Notes under the pieces: model-generated
Database searches by the model: none
What the model was told of the DNA's origin: nothing
The model's input: only the letters and a program-made list of their open reading frames with translations
DNA from: an uncultured Thermanaerothrix sp.
Lineage (GTDB): Bacteria; Chloroflexota; Anaerolineae; Anaerolineales; Anaerolineaceae
NCBI RefSeq assembly: GCF_938028735.1
Contig: NZ_CALIMF010000032.1
Location: 1 to 37,106 of the forward strand
Direction of reading: 5' to 3'
Length of the DNA stretch: 37,106 nt
Part shown: one piece after another, positions 22,871 through 31,739 of the stretch
How the letters are laid out: each line of letters starts with the position of its first letter
How positions within the stretch are numbered: position 1 is the first letter of the stretch
Made by a program: the position numbers and the translations under genes

Positions 22871-25800
22871 ATGGTTGAACCCGACACCCAGACGACCCCT
22901 GTCCTATTTGCAGGCATCCGGGCCCAACGTGGGAGCAGAGTCCTGCTCCTGCTCTGGCTGATTCTTTTGAGTATTATCACGATCAGCCTGTCTTTTACCA
23001 GCAGCGCCTGGTTGGTGCGCCCCTCGTTGGGTGTGCTTGTCCTGCCGGGCATGCGCGTGGGGGCTCTGCTTAACCCAATAGAAGTTACCGACCATCCCGG
23101 CGCCGCCCAACTGAAGGTTGGCGACCATATCCTACGGGTGGACGGTCGGGCCGTTCCCAATGGAAGTGCCCTGTTGGCAAGCCTGGAAGGGAAAAAGGTT
23201 GGGGAGGAAGTCTTTCTTAGCGTCGAAAGCGCAGATGGGGATTACGCTACCCGAATTCAAGGGCTGCAACCCTGGCCGCGGCACTGGCAGGCACGCCTGA
23301 ACGATGCGCCCCTGGCACTGGGACTCACGATTCTGACACTGGCCTGGTTAGCCTTCCTGCGCTTGCCCGATCACCCTGCCAATCGCGCCCTAACCCTGTT
23401 GGGAGCGTCGCTTGGTTTTGTGCTGGCCGGTAGCACCGATCTCTGGCAGACCCATCGTCTAACTCCGATGTGGACCCTTGCCTTCACCCTGACCCTCGCA
23501 GCCCTGCTTGATTTCGTGACCGGCGTCTCCGAAGCGGTTCTTCCACCCCCGTGGAGTAACCGACTGCGCTGGGGGGGGTACGCCCTGGCTCTGGGCACCG
23601 CCGGGGTGATAAATGGCTTTTTACTCTCTAACTCCGCCCAAGCGCCTTTTCTAGCCTGGCGGGTGTTGCTTCTGCTGCTCGGCGTATACGGGCTAGCGGG
23701 GCTGACCCTGCTGACTCTCGCGGCGCGCCAAGCCGAAACCGCCCCACAACGCAACCGCGCACTGGGCCTGCTGGCAGCCACGTTGCTTACCTTCCCCGCC
23801 CTCTATCTGTGGGCCGCCAGCCTATTGCTTGGCCTCGGACAACTTGGGAGCGCCACTCCCGTCCTGGCAGGCTTGACTCTGGCCCTCCCGATTACAGGAG
23901 GGCTAAACCAGAGTCGCTCTCTGATCATCTCGCCCAACCGCTTGCTGTGGCAGGCCGCCCTGTACGCCCTCGTAGGCATCGGGTACGGGCTACTGGTCGC
24001 TGGTGGAATGATGATCCTGAACGCCCTCAACCTCGCTTCGCGCCCGATTGTGACCGGTGCCTTCTTTGCCTTGGTGGCTCTGAGCCTGTTGCCCCTCTAC
24101 CGCAGGATTGAAAAAAGCCTGGATACCCTCTTTCTGCCTGGCGAGAGGGCACTCCAGGAGCGTCTCAATCATTTTATTCGCGATCTGACCCACGCGGTGG
24201 AGCTGCCGCAGATTCTGAACATCCTGCGCACCACGATCCAGGAGACCCTACAACCCACCCTTCTCCATATTTTCCTCTATGATCCCCTAGGTGATCAATA
24301 CGTGGCCACCCCAGACCTAGGGGGTCAGCCCACCAGTGACTTGCGGTTTTCAACCCATAGCGCCTTAGTGCACACCCTGCATCAGCAAGCCGGCCCCCTT
24401 TACATCAGCAACCCTGCGCGCTTGTCCAACACCCTCTACGGTGAGCAGGCACGTCTGACGCTCCTGGGGGCACATATCTACTACCCGCTCAAGACACGCA
24501 ACCATCTAAGCGGTTGGATTGCCTTAGGCCCCCCCGCTGCGGGCTCAACCTACACCACCCGCGATTACACCTTTTTGAGCGCTTTGGCCGACCAGGCCAG
24601 CTTGGCTATCGAGCGCGCTCAGGTGATCGCAAATCTCAACCAGCGGATGCACCAGATGAACGTCCTCATCCGGGTGGCGCAGGGAGTTAATGTCACCCTG
24701 GCAGTGGAAGATATCTACGAATTAATCTATGCGCAAACCGCCCAAGTTATTCCATCTGAAACCTTCCAATTACTGCTGCACGAGACCACAAGTGACGCCT
24801 TGCGGGTAGTCTTCGAGGTGTGGCGTGACGAACGCCTGAGCGAACGAGAGAATCGGCTTATTCCCCTGAGCGGCAGCCTGGAAGGGATCATACTGCGCCA
24901 GCGCAAACCCATCCTGACCGAGGATTACACTCGTGAATGCCGCGCGCGCGGCATCCTCGGCCCCCAGGCTGATCTCTACGCCTGGGTAGGGGTACCGCTT
25001 AACACCGGGGCCGAGACCATCGGGGTTCTATGCCTGGGCTCACAGCGTCCAGAAGTGCACTACACCCAGGAACAGGTCAACCTGCTCCAGGCCATTGCCG
25101 ACCAGGTTGCTGGGGCCATCGCCAAGGCCCGCCTGCTCAACGAGGCCGAACGCCGCGCCCGCCAATTGAAGACCCTGAATGAGGTCACCCAGAAACTCTC
25201 CTCCACCCTAGAACTGGAGCCCTTGCTTCATACCATCCTAGAGAATGCCGTGGGTATCCTCGCCTGCGAGGCTGGCAGCCTGCTACTGTGGGACGAAGCC
25301 AGTGATGAACTGGTTTTCCGCGTGGTGCTGGGTCCGGTAGCCCAAAATTTGCTCAATCAGCGCATGCCCTCTGATCGTGGGTTGGCCGGTAAGACGTTCC
25401 AGACCCGCCAGCCTCAAATCGTCAATGACGTCAACGCGTCCCCAGAATGGTTCCGCTTGCCAGATGAAATGACCGGTTTCGTCACCCGGGCGGTGCTGGC
25501 CGTACCGCTGGTGGTCAAAGAACGCACTATTGGAGTGCTGGAAGTGGTCAATCGCAAAGACGGCAGCAACTTCACGGCTGAAGACGCCGAGTTGCTCAGC
25601 GCCTTTGCTGCTCAGGCTGCCATTGCCATCGAGAATGCTCGCCTCTACACTCTGACTGATCAGGCCTTGGCCGCGCGGGTGGAAGAACTTTCGGTCATGC
25701 AACGCATTGACCGCGAACTGAATGCCACCCTCGATCTTAGCCAAGCCATGGCTATCACCCTAAATTGGGCGATGCGTCGCTCCCATGCCAGCGTGGGCCT

Positions 25801-26884
25801 GATTGGGCCAGTGGATGAGACAGGGCTACGCCCAATAGCGTGGCAGGGCATCGAGGCAGAATCCCTGCCCACACCTGAAGCCGTACAAGCGGGTCTACCC
25901 CTGACCACCGTACTAGCAAGCGGCAAAACCTTGCGTCGTGCCCTGGATGACACTGCCATGCGCCTGCACCCCGAAAGCCGTGTCCAGGTATTCCTGCCCA
26001 TCCGCCGCGAGGAAGGCGTAAGCACTTTATTGATCTTGGAGTCTGCCGATCCTGATTTCAGCCCGCCGGACGTGCTGGAATTTCTCCAGCGCCTATGTGA
26101 TCATGCGGCCATTGCGCTGGCCAACGCCCAGTTGTACGCTGCCGTACGGGCAGCCAACCTGGCGAAGAGCGAGTTCGTTTCGTTCGTGGCCCATGAACTA
26201 AAGAATCCGATGACCTCCATCAAGGGCTACACCGAATTACTCATTGCCGGCGCAGTGGGGCCGGTGAGCGAGGCGCAGGCCAGTTTCCTTAACGTGATTC
26301 GCTCCAACGTGGACCGCATGAGCACGCTGGTCTCGGATTTGAACGACCTTTCCAAGATTGAGGCCGGGCGTATGCGCCTGGAGTTCGCTGCTCTAAATCT
26401 GGCCGATATTGTGGGCGAAGTAGAGCGTTCCACCCGCCGCCAAATCGAGGACAAGCAGCAGACTTTTACCCTGCACCTGCCCTCCAACCTGCCGCCCGTG
26501 TGGGCAGACCGCACCCGCCTGATCCAGATCCTGGTCAACCTGGTCAACAATGCCCACAAATACACCGACCCCGGCGGGCAGATCATCCTGGGGGCAGAAC
26601 GTAGCCCGAATCATTGGGATCCTAACGGCGCGCGGGAGGTGGTGCATATCTGGGTACAGGACACCGGCATCGGTATTGCCCCCGCCGATCAGCCCAAGAT
26701 TTTCCAGAAATTTTTCCGCTCCGAAGATCCAAAGACCCGCGAGGTGCCCGGCAGCGGCCTAGGATTGAACATTACCCGCAGCCTGGTGGAGATGCAGGGA
26801 GGCAAGATTTGGTTCGAGTCTGAGTATCGCAAGGGCACAACCTTCCACTTCACTGTACCCATCGCAGAGATCGCCCCCTCCTAA
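22871..26884 (+). CDS. Large membrane sensor histidine kinase: PDZ, multi-helix region, four GAF domains, HisKA, HATPase
   Basis: A 1337-residue kinase. In order: a helix at about residues 20-45; a PDZ-like domain at about 53-130 (PGAAQLKVGDHILRVDGRAV), probably outside the membrane; eight or so helices at about 145-405; and four GAF-like sensor domains at roughly 440-583, 593-756, 765-928 and 937-1091. The transmitter has SEFVSFVAHELKNPMTSIKG with phospho-acceptor H1108, an N-box NLVNNAHKYTD near 1224, and G-boxes DTGIGIAP near 1265 and GSGLGLNI near 1294. All catalytic motifs are intact. No receiver domain or response regulator is adjacent. The ATG at 22871 has GGTGGAG 6 nt upstream and is preferred to the GTG at 22859. 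Confidence 0.9.
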   Translation: MVEPDTQTTPVLFAGIRAQRGSRVLLLLWLILLSIITISLSFTSSAWLVRPSLGVLVLPGMRVGALLNPIEVTDHPGAAQLKVGDHILRVDGRAVPNGSALLASLEGKKVGEEVFLSVESADGDYATRIQGLQPWPRHWQARLNDAPLALGLTILTLAWLAFLRLPDHPANRALTLLGASLGFVLAGSTDLWQTHRLTPMWTLAFTLTLAALLDFVTGVSEAVLPPPWSNRLRWGGYALALGTAGVINGFLLSNSAQAPFLAWRVLLLLLGVYGLAGLTLLTLAARQAETAPQRNRALGLLAATLLTFPALYLWAASLLLGLGQLGSATPVLAGLTLALPITGGLNQSRSLIISPNRLLWQAALYALVGIGYGLLVAGGMMILNALNLASRPIVTGAFFALVALSLLPLYRRIEKSLDTLFLPGERALQERLNHFIRDLTHAVELPQILNILRTTIQETLQPTLLHIFLYDPLGDQYVATPDLGGQPTSDLRFSTHSALVHTLHQQAGPLYISNPARLSNTLYGEQARLTLLGAHIYYPLKTRNHLSGWIALGPPAAGSTYTTRDYTFLSALADQASLAIERAQVIANLNQRMHQMNVLIRVAQGVNVTLAVEDIYELIYAQTAQVIPSETFQLLLHETTSDALRVVFEVWRDERLSERENRLIPLSGSLEGIILRQRKPILTEDYTRECRARGILGPQADLYAWVGVPLNTGAETIGVLCLGSQRPEVHYTQEQVNLLQAIADQVAGAIAKARLLNEAERRARQLKTLNEVTQKLSSTLELEPLLHTILENAVGILACEAGSLLLWDEASDELVFRVVLGPVAQNLLNQRMPSDRGLAGKTFQTRQPQIVNDVNASPEWFRLPDEMTGFVTRAVLAVPLVVKERTIGVLEVVNRKDGSNFTAEDAELLSAFAAQAAIAIENARLYTLTDQALAARVEELSVMQRIDRELNATLDLSQAMAITLNWAMRRSHASVGLIGPVDETGLRPIAWQGIEAESLPTPEAVQAGLPLTTVLASGKTLRRALDDTAMRLHPESRVQVFLPIRREEGVSTLLILESADPDFSPPDVLEFLQRLCDHAAIALANAQLYAAVRAANLAKSEFVSFVAHELKNPMTSIKGYTELLIAGAVGPVSEAQASFLNVIRSNVDRMSTLVSDLNDLSKIEAGRMRLEFAALNLADIVGEVERSTRRQIEDKQQTFTLHLPSNLPPVWADRTRLIQILVNLVNNAHKYTDPGGQIILGAERSPNHWDPNGAREVVHIWVQDTGIGIAPADQPKIFQKFFRSEDPKTREVPGSGLGLNITRSLVEMQGGKIWFESEYRKGTTFHFTVPIAEIAPS

Positions 26885-26983
26885 GCCGCACACTAGGCGA
26901 TGGAGCGAGCCCCAAAACCCCCTGCCCGTTGCCCATCGTCCTAACCTCTCCCACAGAAGAAACCACCCTGAGGCGTAGGGATC

Positions 26984-27391
26984 TCAGGCCTCTGTTTCCC
27001 CTCCACGGGAGGGATTCGGACGGGAACAGGCCCCCGCACAGGTCAAGCGTGCTCCCCAATGCCAGCGACGGCGCGCCACCCAGTCATAAAGCCACTGACC
27101 GATCCCTAGCCGCCGAGCCAGTGCCACCCAAGGCCATAACAGCCAGAGTACGGGCAAACGCGCCATAATTGCCTCCACTGCCGCTATGCCCTCTAAAGTC
27201 CGCCCGGAAATTTGGGCTTGCAGGCGCGCCTCAGCGCGCACAGGGTCTAATCCGTAGCGCGTCACCACCCCCGGGGCGCGGAACGAAAGCACCACCAGGC
27301 GCCGTTGCCAATCCAGGCGTTGCAACCACCGGGCTGTATGGGTGCACAACGGGCATTCACCATCGTAAAAGACATAAAGCGGAGTGCGCAT
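26984..27391 (-). CDS. DCC-family thiol-disulfide oxidoreductase-like protein (DUF393)
   Basis: A 135-residue protein starting PLYVFYDGECPLCTHTARWL. The YDGECPLC segment is the defining D-x-x-C-x-x-C motif of the DCC/YuxK family, presumed thioredoxin-like oxidoreductases. The frame is open upstream to 27694, but that part overlaps the phosphodiesterase gene. The ATG at 27391 comes one base after the TGA of that gene (TGAGATG), so reinitiation is likely. The C-terminal half is rich in W and R (WLYDWVARRRWHWGARLTC). Biochemical role is unknown. Confidence 0.85.
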   Translation of the reverse strand: MRTPLYVFYDGECPLCTHTARWLQRLDWQRRLVVLSFRAPGVVTRYGLDPVRAEARLQAQISGRTLEGIAAVEAIMARLPVLWLLWPWVALARRLGIGQWLYDWVARRRWHWGARLTCAGACSRPNPSRGGETEA

Positions 27392-27392
27392 C

Positions 27393-28661
27393 TCACAGAC
27401 ACCACGCATACAAGGGAACCAGCATTTCATGGGGATGTAATCCGCCGTGCCGCCCCAGGAGGTTATTTTCTTTATTTGCCCACCAAAGATAGGCGGTACC
27501 GCGGGGCAACAGCACCCATTCACCCAGGCGATCATAAACGATAGGATCCGGTTCACCAGGCCCAAAAAGACCACTTTGCACTGCTTGGTGCGCCGAGACC
27601 AGGTCAAAAGTCTCAGGCCAGGCCGATTGAATGTAATCGCGCAGATCGGTCTCACGCCCGGGGCGCGGGAACAGGTAGGGCAGGCGATTTTCACCCGAGG
27701 GAGGCATCAGCAAATAGCGCATGAAGGCGGGGTGCTGGCGCAATTCATAATGCGCCTGACGAGGAGTCGGCACAAAACCGTGATCTGCCATCACCAGCAA
27801 GAGCGTATCTTCACGCCCTCGCCCTAGGCGGGGCTGGAGCAAACGCTGCAACAGAAGACGCAAAACATCCAACTCAAGGCTGACTCGCTCATCCTCTGGC
27901 CCGAAACGATGCGCCAGTTCATCCAGATCTCCCCAGTAAGCGTAAATATAACTGGTGCGATTCGAGGTTTCGTCCAGCAGGTGCTCTAAAGTGACCCACA
28001 GGTCACTGCTATTGCGAAACGGCAGGATATCGCACCCCCGCATCAGCATTTGAGACAGGCCAGAACGGGCAATCGCCACGTGCATCAGCCCCAGGGTGCG
28101 TACCCCGTAGGACGCCAGGTGGGGCGCCAGCACGGGCACTTGCAGGAAATTCTCCGGGTCAAAGCCCGCCAGGCGCAACGACCCAAAATCGCCACTGAAC
28201 GCCGCCGGATTGTGCAGAATCATGTTGGCGATGAGCCCGTACTCTTTCAACCACATCTCATACCCCAGGATACCATGGCGGGCGGGATAGGCTCCTGTCC
28301 ATAGGGTGGTCAGGGCCGTGGCAGTGGTGCTGGGTACCACACTGGTAAGGGGTAAGCCATAAACTGGCGCAGCCCCCTCCGGCACCAACCCACCCCGCCG
28401 GTGGGCAAAATGCCAACCCAGCCCATCAACCACCAGCAACACCACGCGCCGATACCGCGAATGCAACGCCTGCCGATAAAGTTCAGCCAGAGGGGGTGCA
28501 GCACCTTCTGGGGGTGGAACGCCCAGCCAGGCGCAGATAGTAGCGGGTAAGTTAGCAATGGAATACCCCATGTAAGCGGGAAAAACGCGTTCGGGCGCGG
28601 GTGGCAGACCAGGTAACGCAGTGCTTCCAAGGGATTCAGGCGTCAAGGATATGGATGCCAT
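27393..28661 (-). CDS. Type I phosphodiesterase/nucleotide pyrophosphatase-like protein (alkaline phosphatase superfamily)
   Basis: A 422-residue soluble protein. VVLLVVDGLGW contains the first metal-binding aspartate (D79). LTSVVPSTTATALTTLWTG holds the nucleophile threonine region (T112/T113), followed by PARHGILGYEMWLKEYG. YWGDLDELAHRFGP and LLVMADHGFVPT supply the remaining metal ligands. These match PF01663-type phosphodiesterases acting on nucleotide or phospholipid phosphodiesters; substrate is unknown and no signal peptide is seen. The ATG at 28661 follows a GGAGAG site. It lies 15 bp after the Sua5 gene and 1 bp before the DCC gene, forming a three-gene operon. Confidence 0.88.
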   Translation of the reverse strand: MASISLTPESLGSTALPGLPPAPERVFPAYMGYSIANLPATICAWLGVPPPEGAAPPLAELYRQALHSRYRRVVLLVVDGLGWHFAHRRGGLVPEGAAPVYGLPLTSVVPSTTATALTTLWTGAYPARHGILGYEMWLKEYGLIANMILHNPAAFSGDFGSLRLAGFDPENFLQVPVLAPHLASYGVRTLGLMHVAIARSGLSQMLMRGCDILPFRNSSDLWVTLEHLLDETSNRTSYIYAYWGDLDELAHRFGPEDERVSLELDVLRLLLQRLLQPRLGRGREDTLLLVMADHGFVPTPRQAHYELRQHPAFMRYLLMPPSGENRLPYLFPRPGRETDLRDYIQSAWPETFDLVSAHQAVQSGLFGPGEPDPIVYDRLGEWVLLPRGTAYLWWANKENNLLGRHGGLHPHEMLVPLYAWCL

Positions 28662-28676
28662 AAGGCTCTCCGGGAC

Positions 28677-29738
28677 TCAGGATGAAAGCGTAATAATTTG
28701 CGAAGCCGCGCGGCGCAAGCGGTCACGGATGGCCAGACCCAGACCGCGGCGACCGAATTCGCGCGTCACAATGACCGTCACGCCCTGAGCATCCAGATAG
28801 CGCAAGGCAGCGTAAAGGTTGCGGGCGATTTCGGCCAGATCATCACGCGGGCCCAGTGCCAGGAGAATCGCACCGGGAAGCAGGGTTTCTACTTGGCGCG
28901 CGTCCTCATCTGCTAGCAACACTCCCACGCGCTCGCCCTGGGCGCCCAGGGTCTGTGCCACTTCCACCACCCGCGCCAGCAAAGCCTCGGTATCTTCACC
29001 CAGTACCAGCGTCAAACGGGCACGCGGAGCATAATGCTTAGCCAGCAACCCCGGCGAACGCTGAGCGGCGTCGGTCGCACTGCCTTCCCATACCTCCACC
29101 GTGCCCAGAACTGCTTCCAGCGCCTCGCGGGGAGTTCCTCCTGGCCGCAGGATTCGGGGTGGCTGAGTGGTAAGATCCAAAACTGTGGATTCCACGCCAA
29201 TGGGGGTTGGGCCGCCATCCAAGATGCACGCCACCCGTCCCGCCAGGTCGTGCCAGACGTGTTCAGCAGTTGTTGGGCTGACCCCACCAAAGCGATTGGC
29301 CGAAGGAGCCGCAATGGGCAAATCACTGATGCGCAAGAGCGCCAACGCCACCGGGTGAGCCGGCACTCGCACGGCCACTGTTTCCAGCCCGGCGGTGACC
29401 TCCGGGGGCACGGCAGGGGCGCGGGGCAGGATAAGCGTCAGCGGGCCGGGCCAAAAGCGTGCCGCCAACGGCTCCACAGTAGCGGGAAGCGCGGCCACCA
29501 CCCGCGGCAACCACTCGGCGCTGGCCAAGTGCACGATCAGCGGATCATTGGCAGGACGCCCTTTGGCTTCAAAAATGCGACGCACAGCCCTGGCATCCAG
29601 CGCATTGGCCCCCAGGCCATACACCGTCTCGGTTGGAAAGGCCACCAATTCCCCCCGCCGCAACAATGCTGCTGCCTCGGCAATAGCCGCGGGCTCCGGC
29701 TCCCGAGCATTGACGCGTATTCGACGGGTCGTGGTCAT
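28677..29738 (-). CDS. L-threonylcarbamoyladenylate synthase (Sua5/TsaC type, long form)
   Basis: A 353-residue enzyme that makes threonylcarbamoyl-AMP from Thr, bicarbonate and ATP, the first step of t6A37 formation in ANN-decoding tRNAs. The YrdC domain is clear: GELVAFPTETVYGLGANA, IFEAKGRPANDPLIVHL, DLPIAAPSANRFGGVSPTT and STVLDLTTQPPRILRPG. The linker SPGLLAKHYAPRARL leads into a C-terminal Sua5 domain, so this is the long Sua5 rather than short TsaC form. The ATG at 29738 was chosen because a consensus promoter ends 7 nt before it, which implies a leaderless mRNA. Longer in-frame starts (29750, 29813) overlap or precede that promoter. Confidence 0.93.
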   Translation of the reverse strand: MTTTRRIRVNAREPEPAAIAEAAALLRRGELVAFPTETVYGLGANALDARAVRRIFEAKGRPANDPLIVHLASAEWLPRVVAALPATVEPLAARFWPGPLTLILPRAPAVPPEVTAGLETVAVRVPAHPVALALLRISDLPIAAPSANRFGGVSPTTAEHVWHDLAGRVACILDGGPTPIGVESTVLDLTTQPPRILRPGGTPREALEAVLGTVEVWEGSATDAAQRSPGLLAKHYAPRARLTLVLGEDTEALLARVVEVAQTLGAQGERVGVLLADEDARQVETLLPGAILLALGPRDDLAEIARNLYAALRYLDAQGVTVIVTREFGRRGLGLAIRDRLRRAASQIITLSS

Positions 29739-29745
29739 CGTCCCA

Positions 29746-29774
29746 ATCATACCAGGGCCAAAAGTTTCGTGCAA
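29746..29774 (-). promoter_or_regulatory. Promoter of Sua5 operon, probably giving a leaderless mRNA
   Basis: TTGCAC (29774-29769), a 17-bp spacer, and TATGAT (29751-29746). The expected start of transcription falls at or within a base or two of the A of the ATG at 29738. No Shine-Dalgarno is present. Confidence 0.68.
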
Positions 29775-29898
29775 CCGTGTGTCGCGGGTCTGTTCATCCA
29801 AGCATGAGGACAAGATCTGGGCCAGAAGTTTCTTGATGAGGAAGGAAAATACGCATTACGAGATTCAACGCGAAGAAAAAGAGGCGAGTATCTTGTGA

Positions 29899-30000
29899 TA
29901 GAATCAGGACAACCAAAGGCCTGCTCGCAGGGGTGCGTTTGGGCTACCGATGAACTACATCGTGCGTAGGTTGAAATTCCTTTAAGGTTGGGAGCGATGC
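29899..30000 (+). promoter_or_regulatory. Promoter -10 candidate and structured leader of the HIT gene
   Basis: TAGAAT (29899-29904) may be a -10 box; no matching -35 is seen. The roughly 90-nt leader that follows can form two short stems, CCTG-CTCG-CAGG and CGATG-AACTA-CATCG, before the GGAG ribosome-binding site at 29991-29994. I do not recognise a known riboswitch. Confidence 0.35.
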
Positions 30001-30519
30001 ATGGAACGGTTATGGTCCCCCTGGCGTAGCCAGTATATTGAGCAAAGCAACCGCAATCAAGGCTGTGTCTTCTGCGAAGCCGCGCAACAGTCCGATGGTG
30101 AGCAAAACCTGGTCGTAGCGCGCGGCCAGCTTGCCTTTGTCATTCTAAACCGTTTTCCTTACACCAGTGGGCACCTCATGGTAGTGCCCTACCAGCACGT
30201 GGCCACGCTGGAAGCCCTGGATGCCGCAACACGTAGTGAGATTTTTGAACTGATTACCGCCAGTGTGCAAGTTATTCGGGAAGTCTACCGGCCCGAAGGC
30301 TTCAACATCGGCGCCAATATTGGGGCGGTGGCCGGTGCTGGGATTGCTGAGCACGTCCATTTCCATGTGGTACCGCGTTGGGTCGGCGATACCAACTTCA
30401 TGTCCACGCTGGCCGGAACCCGCGTCCTGCCCGAAGCCCTCGAAGACACTTACCGCCGCCTGCGTGAGGGCTGGGAACGCCTCTTCACCCCTACGGCCTC
30501 ACGTAAGCAGGGTGGTTAA
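30001..30519 (+). CDS. HIT-family nucleotide hydrolase or Ap4A phosphorylase-like protein
   Basis: A 172-residue HIT protein. The catalytic triad HVHFHVV is present with H118, H120 and H122, the middle or last of which acts as nucleophile in the family. CVFC (C22, C25) together with a downstream histidine is the zinc site of Fhit/HinT-like branches. FVILNRFPYTSGHLMVVPYQHV is the typical core strand region. The start LWSPWRSQYIE is shared with members annotated as AP-4-A phosphorylase. Substrates are likely dinucleoside polyphosphates or nucleotidyl conjugates. The stop codon overlaps the stop of the convergent anti-sigma gene. Confidence 0.92.
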   Translation: MERLWSPWRSQYIEQSNRNQGCVFCEAAQQSDGEQNLVVARGQLAFVILNRFPYTSGHLMVVPYQHVATLEALDAATRSEIFELITASVQVIREVYRPEGFNIGANIGAVAGAGIAEHVHFHVVPRWVGDTNFMSTLAGTRVLPEALEDTYRRLREGWERLFTPTASRKQGG

Positions 30520-31739
30520 TCATCATCGTCGTTATCCTTGTGCTCTTCTGGGGTGTTTGATTTAGTTGCCGCAGGGGTTCTGATCTCAAATTCGGTCGGC
30601 CGGGGCGTTTTACTCGGGCGCAAGGTGCGGGTGGGCTCCGGGGTCTTGTTCGCGTCTTTGTCCTCTCGTTCCACTGTCACCTCTAAATGTACCGTGGGGA
30701 GAGAACGCTCGGTTTGTCTGAGCAAGCCCGGCGGTAGGGTGAGTCGGGGTTCTGGCGTCGCTTCACGAGACAAGGGTGAAGGCAAAATGTGAGGTGCGTT
30801 ACGGCGCAATTCCTGCCAGGGAGTCGCCGAAACATCGGGCAGAGCAATAGCACCATCCCCTCCTTGCCCCTGCACCACCAGGGCAAGGTACTGATCCTGC
30901 GCCAGACGCACTACCGTTGCCGAAACGCTCTGCCCCACCTGCAACCCGCCGCGGCGTTGCGTAGCAGGACTAAGCCAAAGGGTGAGTCCATCTATGCGCA
31001 GATAATCCGCGGTCACCTCACGCAGGGTACCACGCACGGCAAGCAACTGCAGTTCGAGGCGCTCGACTCTAACCCCCAGCATCGGCTCGCTCTCCCCTTC
31101 TATATTGACATAGGCTCCCTCTAGGGATCGGGCGAGCGCTTCTTGATCGGGAGAAAGCAGCAATGGGATCCGATGGACCTCCCATGACGCCATAGGGTTG
31201 CGAATGAGAAAGCCGGCAAAAGCCACCCGCTGCTGCTGCCCTTGCTGAATGAGCGCTTGGACTTCTGCTGCCCGTTTTTCATCCAAGGTTTCGGCGAATG
31301 CCAACCGTGCACTCGGATCAGCCGTCAGATTATACTGGACTGCCTCCACAGCCCGCTTGATAGGGTAAAGCGGTTGCCCTGGCAACGCCTGCGCCGAAGC
31401 CAACGTGGTCACCACCAGGCTCAAAATAAGCACTAGGACGACTGCAACGCTTCCCCAAGCCAGGCCCAGGCGCGGTAATCGTGCCCCCGCTGAAGCGGCA
31501 GCAGAGGGCAGGGTTTTGGCATGGGCCAGGAAACGCGCCCGGCTACGCGCCCGCGCTCCCAAGGGCATGCGCAAAGTGCTTGCCAAGGCTCGGCTGCTCT
31601 GAGCGGCCTGTAGCAACGGGGCCAAGTTTGCTGCCTGCTCAGGGTAGCGCGCCAGTACCTCCTCGATGGCCTGACCTCGTTCAAGCGCTTGCAAGCAGGC
31701 TTCTAAAACCTCAGGCGTGACCCCAGACGGAGACTTCAT
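30516..31739 (-). CDS. Membrane-anchored putative anti-sigma factor with DUF5667 and DUF5666-like modules
   Basis: A 407-residue single-span protein. The cytoplasmic N-terminus (1-90) has LEACLQALERGQAIEEVLAR and is predicted to hold the sigma factor. A helix spans about 94-116. The outside part begins with a DUF5667-like LYPIKRAVEAVQYNLTADPS (124 onward). It is followed by two beta-type modules, at about 172-230 and 234-290; the second (VRGTLREVTADYLRIDGLTL) closely resembles the repeats of the lipoprotein at 32440. A TP-rich tail ends in NDDDD. No zinc-binding HxxxCxxC motif is visible, so this is not a ZAS-type anti-sigma. The ATG overlaps the sigma stop (ATGA), arguing for a paired function. 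Role is inferred from this pairing. Confidence 0.8.
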   Translation of the reverse strand: MKSPSGVTPEVLEACLQALERGQAIEEVLARYPEQAANLAPLLQAAQSSRALASTLRMPLGARARSRARFLAHAKTLPSAAASAGARLPRLGLAWGSVAVVLVLILSLVVTTLASAQALPGQPLYPIKRAVEAVQYNLTADPSARLAFAETLDEKRAAEVQALIQQGQQQRVAFAGFLIRNPMASWEVHRIPLLLSPDQEALARSLEGAYVNIEGESEPMLGVRVERLELQLLAVRGTLREVTADYLRIDGLTLWLSPATQRRGGLQVGQSVSATVVRLAQDQYLALVVQGQGGDGAIALPDVSATPWQELRRNAPHILPSPLSREATPEPRLTLPPGLLRQTERSLPTVHLEVTVEREDKDANKTPEPTRTLRPSKTPRPTEFEIRTPAATKSNTPEEHKDNDDDD

